The notes under the pieces were generated by a model that saw only the letters and a list, made by a program, of their open reading frames with translations, had not been told where the DNA came from and made no database searches. From positions 599,356-663,355 of the forward strand of contig NZ_QGLF01000003.1 in the NCBI RefSeq assembly GCF_003173055.1: a stretch of 64,000 nucleotides of DNA, written 5' to 3'. This DNA is from Zavarzinia compransoris. Its GTDB lineage: Bacteria > Pseudomonadota > Alphaproteobacteria > Zavarziniales > Zavarziniaceae. Below, piece by piece: positions 10,730 to 19,377 of the stretch. The translations under genes and the position numbers were made by a program. The first letter of the stretch is position 1; the number at the start of each line of letters is the position of its first letter.

Positions 10730-10766
10730 GGGTTTTTTGGGTTTTCTGGGTTTCTGGGTTTCTGGG
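10730..10766. repeat. Tandem GGGTTT(T)(C)T repeat with G-quadruplex potential
   Basis: Between the coxF stop and the coxG start the plus strand carries five GGG runs at 10730, 10739, 10748, 10756 and 10764. They are separated by T-rich spacers of 5-6 nt, and a sixth GGG lies at 10773. The unit is GGGTTTCT with small variations. The pattern satisfies the classical intramolecular G-quadruplex rule. Because cox is transcribed from the minus strand, the G-rich strand is the template and the mRNA is C-rich. Confidence 0.8.
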
Positions 10767-10769
10767 TCT

Positions 10770-11588
10770 TCAGGGCGCGGGGGAAGCAATGCCGCGGCGC
10801 CGCACCGCCACCGCCTCGGCCAGGATCGAGAGAGCGATCTCTTCGGGGGTGACGGCGCCGAGGTCGAAGCCGGCGGGGGCCTTGAGCGCGGCAAGGCGCG
10901 CGGCCGGCACGCCGGCGTCGAGCAGGTCGCCGCGCAGGCTCTCGGCCTTGCGGCGCGAGCCGACGAAGGCGATATAGGGCACGTCGAGGGCGACCGCGGC
11001 ACTCAGCGCCGCGAAATCGTCGGCCCCTTGCGTCGCCACCACGACGTAGCGCAGCCCGTTCGCCGGCGGCGGCACGAAGCCGTCGATCAGGCGGTCGGCC
11101 AGGGACAATTGGCCGTGGGCCGCGGCGGGGGCTGCCGCCATCACGCGAAAGCCGAATTCCCCGGCCAGCGCGACCAGGACGCGGGCGACCGGCGAGGTGC
11201 CCATGACCAGCAGTTCGGGCCGCGGCAGCACGGGATCGACGAAAATATCCATGGTGCCTCGGCTCGGGCAATGGTTGTGGGCGTAACGCACGCCATCGCG
11301 CGTCTCGCCGTTCAGCAGGCCCTGCTCCTCCATCTGGTCGTCGGGCTGGACCGAAATCAGCCGGGGCTGGCCGTCGGCCAGGGAGTCCTGCGCCGCCTTC
11401 AGGGTGGCGCCGCGGGCGCAGCCGCCGCCGATCCAGCCCGCCGCCACCGTGCCGTCGGCCAGGATCACCGCCTTGGCCCCGGCCTTGGCGGCGGTGACCG
11501 AGACGGTGCGCACCACCGTCGCCAGGACGAAGGGCGTTTCCGCTTCCTGGAGGTCGTAGACCTTGGCGAAGAGATCGGGTTCGATCAT
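10770..11588 (-). CDS. coxF: CoxF, XdhC-family CO dehydrogenase accessory protein
   Basis: A 272-aa XdhC-family protein. The N-terminal part contains FVLATVVRTVSVTAAKAGAK and AAGWIGGGCARGATL, with the conserved Gly-Gly-Cys. The C-terminal part has ELLVMGTSPVARVLVALAGE followed by an ALDVPYIAFVGSRRKAESL segment. CoxF is required in O. carboxidovorans for maturing the Cu/Mo active site. The ATG at 11588 follows the coxE stop by 14 bp. The position right after coxE is the standard D-E-F order. Confidence 0.88.
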   Translation of the reverse strand: MIEPDLFAKVYDLQEAETPFVLATVVRTVSVTAAKAGAKAVILADGTVAAGWIGGGCARGATLKAAQDSLADGQPRLISVQPDDQMEEQGLLNGETRDGVRYAHNHCPSRGTMDIFVDPVLPRPELLVMGTSPVARVLVALAGEFGFRVMAAAPAAAHGQLSLADRLIDGFVPPPANGLRYVVVATQGADDFAALSAAVALDVPYIAFVGSRRKAESLRGDLLDAGVPAARLAALKAPAGFDLGAVTPEEIALSILAEAVAVRRRGIASPAP

Positions 11589-11602
11589 CGTGCCGTCCCC
11601 CG

Positions 11603-12784
11603 CTAAAGCCGTGCCAGATAGGGTTCGAGGGCTTCGAGGCTCTCGAGGTCGTGGGCCGGCGCAAAAAGGTCGAGATGGGGCAGGGCGGCCCGCATGCCCG
11701 CGGCGACCGGGGCATAGTCGCGCCAGCCCATCATCGGGTTCAGCCAGGCGATGCGGCGGCAGCGGCGCCGGAGCGCCGCCATCTCGCGCCCGAGGCGCGG
11801 GGCTTCGCCGGTGTCGTAACCGTCCGAGACGATGATCACGGCGCTGCGCGAATTGAGGGCACGCGCCGCGTGCCAGCGGTTGAAGGTGGCCAGGCAGTCG
11901 CCGATCCGGGTGCCGCCGCCGACCCCTTCGGCGATCAGGCTCAGGCGGTCCAGGGCGCGCTGGGGCTCGCGATCTTGCAGCGCCTCGGTGATGTCGGCGA
12001 GGCGGGTGTGGAAGAGGAACGCCGCCGCCTGGCGGAAGCCGCTGAGCACGCCGTGGATGAAGCGGACGAAGACCGCGGTATAGGGGCCCATGGAACCCGA
12101 GGCGTCGAGCAGCACGACGAGCTTCAGGGGTTTCGGCCGGCGCCGGCGGCGGACGAGGTCGACCGGCACGCCGCCCCGGCCGACACTGCGGTGCAAGGTC
12201 CGGCGCAGGTCGATGCGCGGGCCGCCGCGGGCGATCTCCTGGCGCCGGGTCAGGCGGGCGCGCATGCGGGCGGCCAGGCGCGCGACCAGCGCCGCCAGCC
12301 GTTCCTGTTCGGCGGGATCGGCGACATGGCGGAAATCGGTCCGGCCCAGGCGCTCGCTCGCCGCGGCGCCGCCGCGCTCGTGGCGGCCGGGGGCGGCATC
12401 GTCGCCCTCGCCGGTGCCGTCGTCCGGCCGGCGCTCGCTGCGCAGGATCGGGCCGTCGCCGCCGTCCTCGCCGGCCTCTGCGGCGGCGAAGCTGCGCGAG
12501 CCCTGGCGTTGCGGCAGGGGCGGGGTGATGCGGACGCCGGCGCGCAGGTGGCGGCCCAGCCAATAGGCGTCGAACAGGTCGTCGAACAGCCGCCAGTCGG
12601 CCTGGCGCGAGGCGAAGAGGGCGCGCAGCCCGGCGCGCAGCACCAGGCGCCCGCGCAGCCCGGCGGCGGCGATCACGGCCAGGGCGTCGGCGCTTTCCCG
12701 CAGGCCGACGGCAAAGCCGTGCTCGCGCAGCGCCGCCGCGAAGCCGGCCATCCGCCGGCGCAGCAATTCCCCCGCCGCCGCCAT
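11603..12784 (-). CDS. coxE: CoxE, VWA-domain CO dehydrogenase maturation protein
   Basis: A 393-aa protein with an N-terminal helical CoxE region. An acidic/arginine-rich linker follows, around residues 110-150. The C-terminal von Willebrand factor A domain carries the metal-ion-dependent adhesion site DASGSM (in VVLLDASGSMGPYTAVFVR) and the later IVSDGYDTGE. VWA proteins of this type act together with a MoxR AAA+ ATPase (CoxD here) as a chaperone pair that remodels apo-CODH to insert Cu and S. The start at 12784 lies 1 bp after the coxD stop (TGAGATG), so the two are translationally coupled. A 14-residue longer version is possible but would run into coxD. Confidence 0.92.
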   Translation of the reverse strand: MAAAGELLRRRMAGFAAALREHGFAVGLRESADALAVIAAAGLRGRLVLRAGLRALFASRQADWRLFDDLFDAYWLGRHLRAGVRITPPLPQRQGSRSFAAAEAGEDGGDGPILRSERRPDDGTGEGDDAAPGRHERGGAAASERLGRTDFRHVADPAEQERLAALVARLAARMRARLTRRQEIARGGPRIDLRRTLHRSVGRGGVPVDLVRRRRRPKPLKLVVLLDASGSMGPYTAVFVRFIHGVLSGFRQAAAFLFHTRLADITEALQDREPQRALDRLSLIAEGVGGGTRIGDCLATFNRWHAARALNSRSAVIIVSDGYDTGEAPRLGREMAALRRRCRRIAWLNPMMGWRDYAPVAAGMRAALPHLDLFAPAHDLESLEALEPYLARL

Positions 12785-12785
12785 C

Positions 12786-13664
12786 TCAGGCGACCTTATG
12801 GGCGAGGCGGTCGACCACCGCGGCATCGATGCCGGCGTGATCCTCCCGCGTCTTCAGAAGGGTGGACAGAAGATCGTGCAGCGCGCCCGCGTCCTGGCGG
12901 ATCTCGGTGATGCCGACGCCGAGCAGGGCGGCGGCGAAATCCAGCGTCTCGGCGACGCCGGGCACCTTGCGCAGGTCTTCCTTGCGGATCTCGGCGACGA
13001 AGCGCGCGACCTGAAGCGCCAGCGCCGCATCGATGCCGGGCAGCCGCGTCTTCAGGATCGCCGCCTCGCGGTCGATATCGGGAAAATCGACATAATGGTA
13101 GAGGCAGCGCCGGCGCAGCGCATCCGACAATTCGCGGGTGCCGTTCGAGGTCAGCACCACCCGCGGCACGGCCCGGGCGGTGATCGTGCCCAGTTCCGGG
13201 ATGGTGACCTGGAATTCGGCCAGCAGTTCCAGCAGGAACGCCTCGAATTCCTCGTCCGCCCTGTCGACCTCGTCGATCAGCAGGACGACCGGCCCCGGAT
13301 CGCGGATCGCGGCCAGCAGCGGCCGTTCCAGCAGATAGGCCTCGGAAAAGATCGCGGTTTCGATCGCGTCCGGGTCGCCGCCCGCGGCTTCCCGCGCCTT
13401 GAGGGCCAGGATCTGGCGCTGGTAGTTCCACTCATAGAGGGCGGCGTTCTGGTCCAGCCCCTCGTAGCATTGCAGGCGGATGAGGCGGGCGTCATGGACC
13501 CGGGCCAGCGCGCCCGCAACCGCGGTCTTGCCGACCCCGGCTGCCCCTTCGAGCAGCAGGGGCCGGCCCAGCAGGTCCATGAGCCAGAGCGCCGTCGCCA
13601 GGTCGCGGTCGGCGACATAGGCCGCCGCCGCGAGGCGCTGCGCGATCGTGTCGCGTTCCGCCAT
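12786..13664 (-). CDS. coxD: CoxD, MoxR-type AAA+ ATPase for CODH active-site assembly
   Basis: A 292-aa AAA+ ATPase. Walker A is GAAGVGKT at residues 40-47 and Walker B lies in PVVLLIDEVDRADEE. The arginine-finger region is ELSDALRRRCLYHYVDFP, typical of the MoxR/CoxD clade. CoxD is the membrane-linked chaperone that supplies sulfur and copper to the Mo site of CoxL in O. carboxidovorans. ATG at 13664 overlaps the coxL stop by one base (TGATG). Upstream in-frame codons only reflect the open shadow of coxL. Confidence 0.95.
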   Translation of the reverse strand: MAERDTIAQRLAAAAYVADRDLATALWLMDLLGRPLLLEGAAGVGKTAVAGALARVHDARLIRLQCYEGLDQNAALYEWNYQRQILALKAREAAGGDPDAIETAIFSEAYLLERPLLAAIRDPGPVVLLIDEVDRADEEFEAFLLELLAEFQVTIPELGTITARAVPRVVLTSNGTRELSDALRRRCLYHYVDFPDIDREAAILKTRLPGIDAALALQVARFVAEIRKEDLRKVPGVAETLDFAAALLGVGITEIRQDAGALHDLLSTLLKTREDHAGIDAAVVDRLAHKVA

Positions 13665-16084
13665 CACTTGTGCAGGCCGAGGTTTTCGGCCGCCTGCCAG
13701 TTGCGCCAATAGTCGTGCGGCATGTCGATATGGGTGGCGCCGAGGAAGGCGAAGGCGTCGTTCACCGCATTCGAGAAGCAGGGCACGCCGCCGACATGCG
13801 GGCTTTCGCCCACGCCCTTGGCGCCGATCGGGTGATGCGGCGAAGGCGTGACGGTGTAGTCGGTCTCCCAATGCGGGGTCTCGACCGCGGTCGGCACGAA
13901 GAAGTCCATGAAGGACGCGCCGAGCACGTTGCCCGACTTGTCGTAACGGATCTCCTGGCCCATGGCGACGGCGAAGGCTTCGGTCAGGCCGCCGTGCACC
14001 TGGCCCTCGATGATCATCGGGTTGATGCGCGTGCCGCAGTCGTCGAGCGCGTAGAAGCGCCGGATCTTAAACTCGCCGGTGTCGACATTGATGTCCATGA
14101 CGCAGAAATAGGCGCCGAAGGGATAGGTCAGGTTGGGCGGGTCGTAGTAGTTCACCGCTTCCAGCCCCGGCTCCAGGTTGGGAATGCCGGTGTTATAGGC
14201 GGCCCAGGCGATTTCCTTCATCGACTTCCGCTTCTCGGGCAGGCCTTTCACCGCGAAACCGTCGATGTCCCATTCGACGTCGTCGTGGTGAACCTCAAGG
14301 AGGTGGGCGGCGATCATCTGGGCCTTGGCCCGGACCTTGCGCGCCGCCACCGCGGTCGCCGCCCCCGCCGTCGGCGTCGAGCGCGAGCCGTAGGTGCCGA
14401 GACCATAGGGCGCGGTATCGGTATTGCCTTCCTCGATGGTGATGTCGTCGGCGGGGATGCCGAGTTCGGTCGCCAGGATCTGGGCGTAGGTGGTCTCGTG
14501 GCCCTGGCCCTGGCTCTTGGTGCCCATGCGCGCGATCACCGAGCCCGTGGGATGGATGCGGATCTCGCAGCTGTCGAACATGGCGATGCCCAGGATGTCG
14601 CAGTTCTTCGACGGTCCGGCGCCCACGATCTCGGTGAAGAAGGAGACGCCGATGCCCATGACCTCACGGGTTTCGCCGCGCTTGAAGGCTTCGCGCTTGG
14701 CCGCCTGCTCGGCGCGGAGGCCGCGGTAGTCGACCGCGGCGATCGCCTTTTCCATGGCGAGGTGATAGTCGCCCGAGTCGTATTCCCAGCCGAGCGCCGC
14801 CTTGTAGGGGAATTGCTCGCGGCGGATGAAGTTCTTCATCCGGAAATCGACCGAGTCCATGCCGAGCTTCTGGGCATGGACCTCGATCGCCCGCTCGATG
14901 GCATAGACCGCCTCGGTCACCCGGAACGAGCAGCGATAGGCGACGCCGCCCGACGCCTTGTTGGTATAGACGCCGTCGACCGCGAGATGGGCGACCGGGA
15001 TGTCGTAGGAGCCGGTGCAGATGTTCATGAAGCCGGCCGGCCATTTGCTGGGATCGGCGCAGGCGTCGAAGGCGCCGTGGTCGGCCAGCACATGGCAGCG
15101 CATGCCCAGCAGCCTGCCGTCCTCGGTCGAGGCCAGTTCGGTGGTCATGTGGTAGTCGCGGGCGAACGAGGTGGTGGAGAGATTCTCCATCCGGTCCTCG
15201 ACCCATTTCACCGGCTTGCCGAGCACGATCGAGGCGACGACGGCGCAGACATAGCCGGCATAGGCCCCGACCTTGTTACCGAAGCCGCCGCCGATGTCGG
15301 GGGCGATGACGTGGATCTTGTGTTCCGGCAGGCCGGAGATCAGCGAGACCACGGTGCGGATGACGTGGGGCGCCTGGAAGGTGCCGTAGAGCGTGAGTTC
15401 GCCCTTGATCTTGTCCATCGAGGCCAGCGCCTGGCAGGTCTCCAGCGGCGACGGATGGGTGCGGTGGTAGTAGAAGACTTCCTTGGTCGTCACCGGTGCG
15501 CTGGCGAAGACGGCGTCGGTCTCCGCCTTGTCGCCGATCTGCCAGTCGAAGATATGGTTGTAGTGCTTGCGCGGGCCGTGGGCGCCCTCGGTCTTGTCCT
15601 TGATGTCCTCGCGCAGCAGGGGGGCGTCCGGCGCCATCGACACCCAGGGGTCGACCAGGACCGGCAGTTCCTCGTATTCCGCCTCGATCAGTTCGACGGC
15701 GTCGGCGGCGATATAGCGGTCGTCGGCGACGATGAAGACGACTTCCTGGTTCTGGAACAGCACCTTCTCGTCGGCCAGCACGGCCTGCACGTCGCCGGCG
15801 AGCGTCGGCATGTAGTGCAGGTTCAGGGGCTTCAGGTCGGCCGCGGTCAGCACGGCGCGGACCCCGGGCAGGGCCTTGGCCTTCGAGATGTCGAGCTTCT
15901 TGATCCGCGCATGGGCGAAAGGCGAGCGGTAGAAATCGCCGAACAGCATGCCGGGCAGCTTGATGTCGTCGACGTAATTGCCCCGGCCCTGGGTGAAGCG
16001 GATGTCTTCGACGCGCTTCCGCTTGCAGCCCATGCCCTGGAGCTTTTCCTCCCGCTGTTCGCGGGTGACGGCCATGTCGTTCAT
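13664..16084 (-). CDS. coxL: CoxL, large (Mo-Cu catalytic) subunit of form I aerobic CO dehydrogenase
   Basis: An 806-aa xanthine-oxidase-family large subunit that oxidises CO with water to CO2, giving two electrons. The active-site loop AYRCSFR is at residues 382-388, with the copper-ligating Cys385. This is the form I (authentic CODH) signature, unlike AYRGAGR of form II enzymes. Gln237 in TFQAPHV and Glu760 in [10 protein letters not shown] also match active-site residues of the O. carboxidovorans enzyme. All three lie at a constant offset of minus three, which supports the start at 16084. The start overlaps the coxS stop as ATGA. The gene order M-S-L is also that of form I. Confidence 0.98.
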   Translation of the reverse strand: MNDMAVTREQREEKLQGMGCKRKRVEDIRFTQGRGNYVDDIKLPGMLFGDFYRSPFAHARIKKLDISKAKALPGVRAVLTAADLKPLNLHYMPTLAGDVQAVLADEKVLFQNQEVVFIVADDRYIAADAVELIEAEYEELPVLVDPWVSMAPDAPLLREDIKDKTEGAHGPRKHYNHIFDWQIGDKAETDAVFASAPVTTKEVFYYHRTHPSPLETCQALASMDKIKGELTLYGTFQAPHVIRTVVSLISGLPEHKIHVIAPDIGGGFGNKVGAYAGYVCAVVASIVLGKPVKWVEDRMENLSTTSFARDYHMTTELASTEDGRLLGMRCHVLADHGAFDACADPSKWPAGFMNICTGSYDIPVAHLAVDGVYTNKASGGVAYRCSFRVTEAVYAIERAIEVHAQKLGMDSVDFRMKNFIRREQFPYKAALGWEYDSGDYHLAMEKAIAAVDYRGLRAEQAAKREAFKRGETREVMGIGVSFFTEIVGAGPSKNCDILGIAMFDSCEIRIHPTGSVIARMGTKSQGQGHETTYAQILATELGIPADDITIEEGNTDTAPYGLGTYGSRSTPTAGAATAVAARKVRAKAQMIAAHLLEVHHDDVEWDIDGFAVKGLPEKRKSMKEIAWAAYNTGIPNLEPGLEAVNYYDPPNLTYPFGAYFCVMDINVDTGEFKIRRFYALDDCGTRINPMIIEGQVHGGLTEAFAVAMGQEIRYDKSGNVLGASFMDFFVPTAVETPHWETDYTVTPSPHHPIGAKGVGESPHVGGVPCFSNAVNDAFAFLGATHIDMPHDYWRNWQAAENLGLHK

Positions 16085-16581
16085 TCTGCGGCCTCCGTGA
16101 AGGGCGTGCCGTTGATCTTGGCGGCAGCGTATTGGATGGCTTTCACGATGTTCTGGTAGCCGGTGCAGCGGCACAGGTTGCCGGCGATGCCGAAGCGGAT
16201 CTCCGCCTCGGTCGGGGCCGGGTTTTCCTGCAGCAGGCGGTGGGCGCGCATGATCATGCCCGGCGTGCAGAAGCCGCATTGCAGCCCGTGCATCATGCGG
16301 AAGCCTTCCTGCAGGGCGTGCAGCGTGCCGTCCGCATTGGCCATGCCTTCGACGGTGGTCACGCTGCCGCCGTTGGCCTGGATGGCGAAGCGGGTGCAAC
16401 TCTTCACCGAGCGGCCGTCGAGATCGACCGTGCAGGCCCCGCAGTGCGAGGTGTCGCAGCCGATATGCGCGCCGGTCAGGTTGAGCTGCTCGCGGATGAA
16501 ATGGATCAGCAGGGTGCGCGGTTCGACGAGGCCTTCCACCTTGTCGCCGTTCACCGTCATCTGGACGTGAACCTTGGCCAT
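16081..16581 (-). CDS. coxS: CoxS, [2Fe-2S] small subunit of CO dehydrogenase
   Basis: A 166-aa protein with two [2Fe-2S] clusters. The N-terminal plant-ferredoxin-type set is Cys42, Cys47, Cys50 and Cys62 ([16 protein letters not shown]). The C-terminal helical set is Cys102, Cys105, Cys137 and Cys139 ([10 protein letters not shown] and [10 protein letters not shown]). It carries electrons from the Mo-Cu site of CoxL to the FAD of CoxM. It lies 27 bp downstream of coxM and overlaps coxL by 4 bp. Confidence 0.97.
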   Translation of the reverse strand: MAKVHVQMTVNGDKVEGLVEPRTLLIHFIREQLNLTGAHIGCDTSHCGACTVDLDGRSVKSCTRFAIQANGGSVTTVEGMANADGTLHALQEGFRMMHGLQCGFCTPGMIMRAHRLLQENPAPTEAEIRFGIAGNLCRCTGYQNIVKAIQYAAAKINGTPFTEAAE

Positions 16582-16608
16582 GTTTCTTCCCCGTTGGTTC
16601 TCTCTAGG

Positions 16609-17475
16609 TCAGCCCTGGGCGCGGCCGGCGGCGCGGGCGAGCGCGCGGCGCACCATCACCCCGGCCATCTTGGTGCGATAGGCGGCGGGGCCGCGGCCGT
16701 CGGTCGCCGGATCGGTGATGGCTTCCGCCGCCGCGACCGCGCGGTCGATGCTGGCGGGATCGAGGGCGCCGCCGGTGACGGCCGCCGCCGCCGCCTCGGC
16801 CAGCAGGGGCGTTTCGCCGACATTGGTCAGGGTGATGGTGCAGCGGGCGATGCGCCCGCCCACCCGGGTCAGAAGCACGGCGGCGGCGGCGGTCGCATAG
16901 TCGCCGATCTTCCGCTTCAGCTTCTCGTAGGCATAGCCGTGGCCGGCGGGCGGCGGCGCGAAGGAGACCGCGGTCACCACCTCGCCCGGCTCCAGCGCGG
17001 TGAAATAGGCGCCGTGATAGAATTCGCGGGCCGCGATCTGGTGCTCGCCCTCGGGGCCGGCGACGTGATAGCGGGCGTCGAGCGCCATCATCAGGGCCGG
17101 CATGTCGTTGCCCGGATCGCCGTTGGCGACATTGCCGCCGATGGTGCCGTAATAGCGCACCTGGGGATCGGCGATCAGCAGCGCCGCCTCGCGCAGGATC
17201 GGCACCTGGCGGGTCAGCAGGTCGCTGCCGATGACTTCGTGCTGGGTGGTCATGGCGCCGATGACGATGCGGTCGCCCGCCTGGCGGATACCCTTCAGGT
17301 CGGCGATGCCGCCGAGGTCGATCAGGTGTTCCGGGACCGCCATGCGCAGCTTCATCATGGGGATGAGGCTGTGGCCCCCGGCGAGCGGACGGGCGTCGTC
17401 GCCGAGATCGGCCAGAAGTTTGACCGCATCGGCGATGGATGCCGGCCGGTGATAGTTGAAGGGGCCTGGGATCAT
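16609..17475 (-). CDS. coxM: CoxM, FAD-binding medium subunit of CO dehydrogenase
   Basis: A 288-aa flavoprotein, the same length as the O. carboxidovorans subunit. The FAD pyrophosphate-binding motifs are at the canonical positions: AGGHS at 32-36 and TIGGN at 111-115 (TIGGNVANGDPGND). ATG at 17475 is preceded by GGGGAGG; a 21-residue longer frame exists but lacks family similarity. It passes electrons to the respiratory quinone pool. It is the first gene of the cox series, so the promoter must lie in the 357-bp region upstream. Confidence 0.97.
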   Translation of the reverse strand: MIPGPFNYHRPASIADAVKLLADLGDDARPLAGGHSLIPMMKLRMAVPEHLIDLGGIADLKGIRQAGDRIVIGAMTTQHEVIGSDLLTRQVPILREAALLIADPQVRYYGTIGGNVANGDPGNDMPALMMALDARYHVAGPEGEHQIAAREFYHGAYFTALEPGEVVTAVSFAPPPAGHGYAYEKLKRKIGDYATAAAAVLLTRVGGRIARCTITLTNVGETPLLAEAAAAAVTGGALDPASIDRAVAAAEAITDPATDGRGPAAYRTKMAGVMVRRALARAAGRAQG

Positions 17476-17832
17476 CGTTGCACCGCCTCCCCGCGGCGTC
17501 GGGACGTCGTTGCGCTTTGGTTGCGCCTTGGGTCCCACGGTCGGTTGCGGTGCGGTGCAGCATCAACGCCGGATTCACCGGTGCGGTTTTCGGGGCCCGG
17601 ACGGCGCTTGTCGTGAATGAACGGCGGTGCGGCTGCACGAAATGCGGCTTTGCCGGGGGCCGGCGCCGCCCGGCCCTTTTGCGCTGCCGCAAGGGCTTGC
17701 GGCGGTGCGTTTACGCCGGTTGGCGCCGCTCGTGCCCGACAGGCGCCGTTCGTGCACGGGGCCTTGGCCGGCCCTCGGGCCCGACGCCAAGACTGGGGCG
17801 ACTTAAGACCTGAACCGGGGTGAGACGCCGCG
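17476..17832. promoter_or_regulatory. Divergent coxM / DUF2182 control region with many direct repeats
   Basis: This 357-bp stretch has no gene. It holds the coxM promoter and that of the divergent DUF2182 gene. I see no clear sigma70 or sigma54 box. Visible repeats are TTGCGCYTTGG at 17510 and 17521 in tandem; (G/A)TGCGG(T/C) boxes at 17581, 17627 and 17642; ACGGCG at 17601 and 17621; and GGCGCCGYTCGTGC at 17722 and 17742. Several recur at 20-bp spacing, about two helical turns. LytTR regulators bind paired direct repeats with roughly this spacing, so this region is the likely target of the MHYT-LytTR protein. That link is inference. Confidence 0.6.
17722..17755. repeat. Direct repeat pair GGCGCCGYTCGTGC, 20-bp period
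   Basis: Two 14-bp copies, GGCGCCGCTCGTGC (17722-17735) and GGCGCCGTTCGTGC (17742-17755), differ at one base. They sit on the same face of the helix, about 80-110 bp upstream of the DUF2182 start and about 250 bp upstream of coxM. This is a candidate activator site. Confidence 0.6.
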
Positions 17833-18528
17833 ATGGATCCGACGCGCGAAGAGTGTGCGGTTCAAAAGGGCCGGCCGGTGCTGCTGCTGTCCGGCCTCAG
17901 CCTGGCGGGCTGGACCTTGCTGGTCTTCGGCGAGCGCGGGCTGTTCCTGCCCGGGCTGTGCGGCCCGGGGGCCGGCGTCCTGCTGGACTGGGATTGGCAG
18001 CGCCTCGAATGGCTGCTGCTGCTGAACCCGCCGGGGGGGCTTGCCCTGTCGTGGAGCGTGATGCTGCTGGCGATGATGCCGCTGCTGCTGGCCGTGCCGC
18101 TGGGGCGGCCGGCAGCGGGGCCCGGCGACGTGGTGCCCTTCGTCGCCGGCTATCTCGCGGTCTGGCTGCCGGCGGGGGTGCCCCTGACCGTGGCGGCCCT
18201 CGCCCTCCATGCCGCGGCCGGGACCTGGGCCGTGGTGCCCGCGCTGGTCCTGGCCCTTTGCTGGCAGGGGACGCCGGCCCGGCGCGCCTGCCTCGAACGG
18301 TGCCGCTGCCGGCCGGGGGCGGGCGCCGGGGCGCTGCGCCTGGGGCTTGCGACCGGCGCCGCTTGCCTCGGCACCTGCTGGGCCCTGATGCTGGCGGCCA
18401 TGGTGGCGGGGCCGTTCCATCTCCCCGCCATGGCCCTGTTCACCCTGGTCCTGACCGTCGAGCGGCTGGGGCCGGGGCCGGGGCTCAGAGTCCCTGGCCG
18501 CCGGAAACCTCGATCCGCTGGGCATTGA
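17833..18528 (+). CDS. DUF2182 family integral membrane protein
   Basis: A 231-aa, very hydrophobic protein with about six predicted membrane spans. It shows DUF2182 hallmarks: LSWSVMLLAMMPLLLAVPLG in the second span, a Cys-rich loop CLERCRCRPG, and GLATGAACLGTCWALMLAAM. The family is annotated as predicted metal-binding (in places copper-related), and its function is not established. It starts with ATG at 17833 behind a GGGGTGAG ribosome-binding site and is divergent from coxM. A link to copper supply for the Mo-Cu centre is attractive but unproven. Its last 44 bp overlap the 3' end of the opposing SDR gene. Confidence 0.8.
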   Translation: MDPTREECAVQKGRPVLLLSGLSLAGWTLLVFGERGLFLPGLCGPGAGVLLDWDWQRLEWLLLLNPPGGLALSWSVMLLAMMPLLLAVPLGRPAAGPGDVVPFVAGYLAVWLPAGVPLTVAALALHAAAGTWAVVPALVLALCWQGTPARRACLERCRCRPGAGAGALRLGLATGAACLGTCWALMLAAMVAGPFHLPAMALFTLVLTVERLGPGPGLRVPGRRKPRSAGH

Positions 18529-19240
18529 CCCAGCGGTTGTCCTCGCCGAGCAGGGCGGCGATCATCGGGCCGATGTCGTCGGGCAGGCCGACCCGGCCGA
18601 GGGCGGTCATTTCGGCGAAGATCCGGTTGATCTCCGGATTGTCGCGCACCGCGCCGCCGCCGAAATCGGTCTCGATCGCGCCGGGGGCGACGGCGTTCAC
18701 GGCGATGCCGCGCCCGCCCAGTTCCTTCGCCATATAGCGGGTCAGGACCTCGACCGCGCCCTTGGCCGCGGCATAGACGGCATAGCCGGCCAGCGAGACC
18801 CGGGTCAGGCCCGACGACAGGTTGACGATGCGCCCGCCATCGGCCAGCAGGGGCAGCAGGGCCTGGGTGAGAAAGAACACGCCCTTGAAATGGACGTTCA
18901 CCAGACGGTCGAACTGCGCCTCGGTGGTGGTGCCGATCGGGGTCAGGTCGCCGTGGCCGGCATTGTTCACCAGATGGTCGAAAGTCTCGCGGCCCCAGGT
19001 CTCGCGCAGGCCTGCGCGCAGCCGGTCGGCGAAGCCCGGAAAGCCGGCGATATCGCCGGCATCGAGCGGGAAGGCCAGGGCCTTGCGGCCGAGGGCGGCG
19101 ATTTCCGCGACCACCACCGCCGCCGCCTCGGCATTGTTCTGATAGGTGACGATGACGTCGCCCCCGCGCCGGGCGATATGCAGCGCGGTATTGCGGCCGA
19201 GGCCGCGGCTGGCGCCGGTAACGAGGCTGATCTTGGTCAT
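18485..19240 (-). CDS. Short-chain dehydrogenase/reductase (SDR)
   Basis: A 251-aa classical SDR. The cofactor motif TGASRGLG is near residue 9 and NNAG lies in the middle. The catalytic set is Ser (NLSSGL), Tyr-x3-Lys (YAVYAAAKG) and the downstream PGAIETDF. An acidic residue is not seen after beta2, so NADP(H) use is likely. ATG at 19240 has a GAGGAGA site upstream. It is divergent from an AraC regulator 137 bp away, a common layout in which the AraC protein controls the SDR. The substrate is unknown. Confidence 0.92.
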   Translation of the reverse strand: MTKISLVTGASRGLGRNTALHIARRGGDVIVTYQNNAEAAAVVVAEIAALGRKALAFPLDAGDIAGFPGFADRLRAGLRETWGRETFDHLVNNAGHGDLTPIGTTTEAQFDRLVNVHFKGVFFLTQALLPLLADGGRIVNLSSGLTRVSLAGYAVYAAAKGAVEVLTRYMAKELGGRGIAVNAVAPGAIETDFGGGAVRDNPEINRIFAEMTALGRVGLPDDIGPMIAALLGEDNRWVNAQRIEVSGGQGL

Positions 19241-19377
19241 GGCGTCGGTCTCCTCTGTCGCGTGACGGGATCACTATCGGCGGGCGGCGGTGCGCGCGGT
19301 TGCCGGAAGCTCGACAAGATTTGCCTGATCCTGCCAGGGGGGATGCGGGCGCGCGGGCGATGGCATAGGCTTCGACC

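Noticed and set aside
10730-10775. The GGGTTTCT tract as a CRISPR-like array
   Set aside because: Units are 8-9 bp with no unique spacers, so it is a simple tandem repeat.
13670-16159. An 829-codon open frame antisense to coxL and coxS
   Set aside because: It has no domain or signal, and coxL on the other strand is certain. It is a GC-driven shadow.
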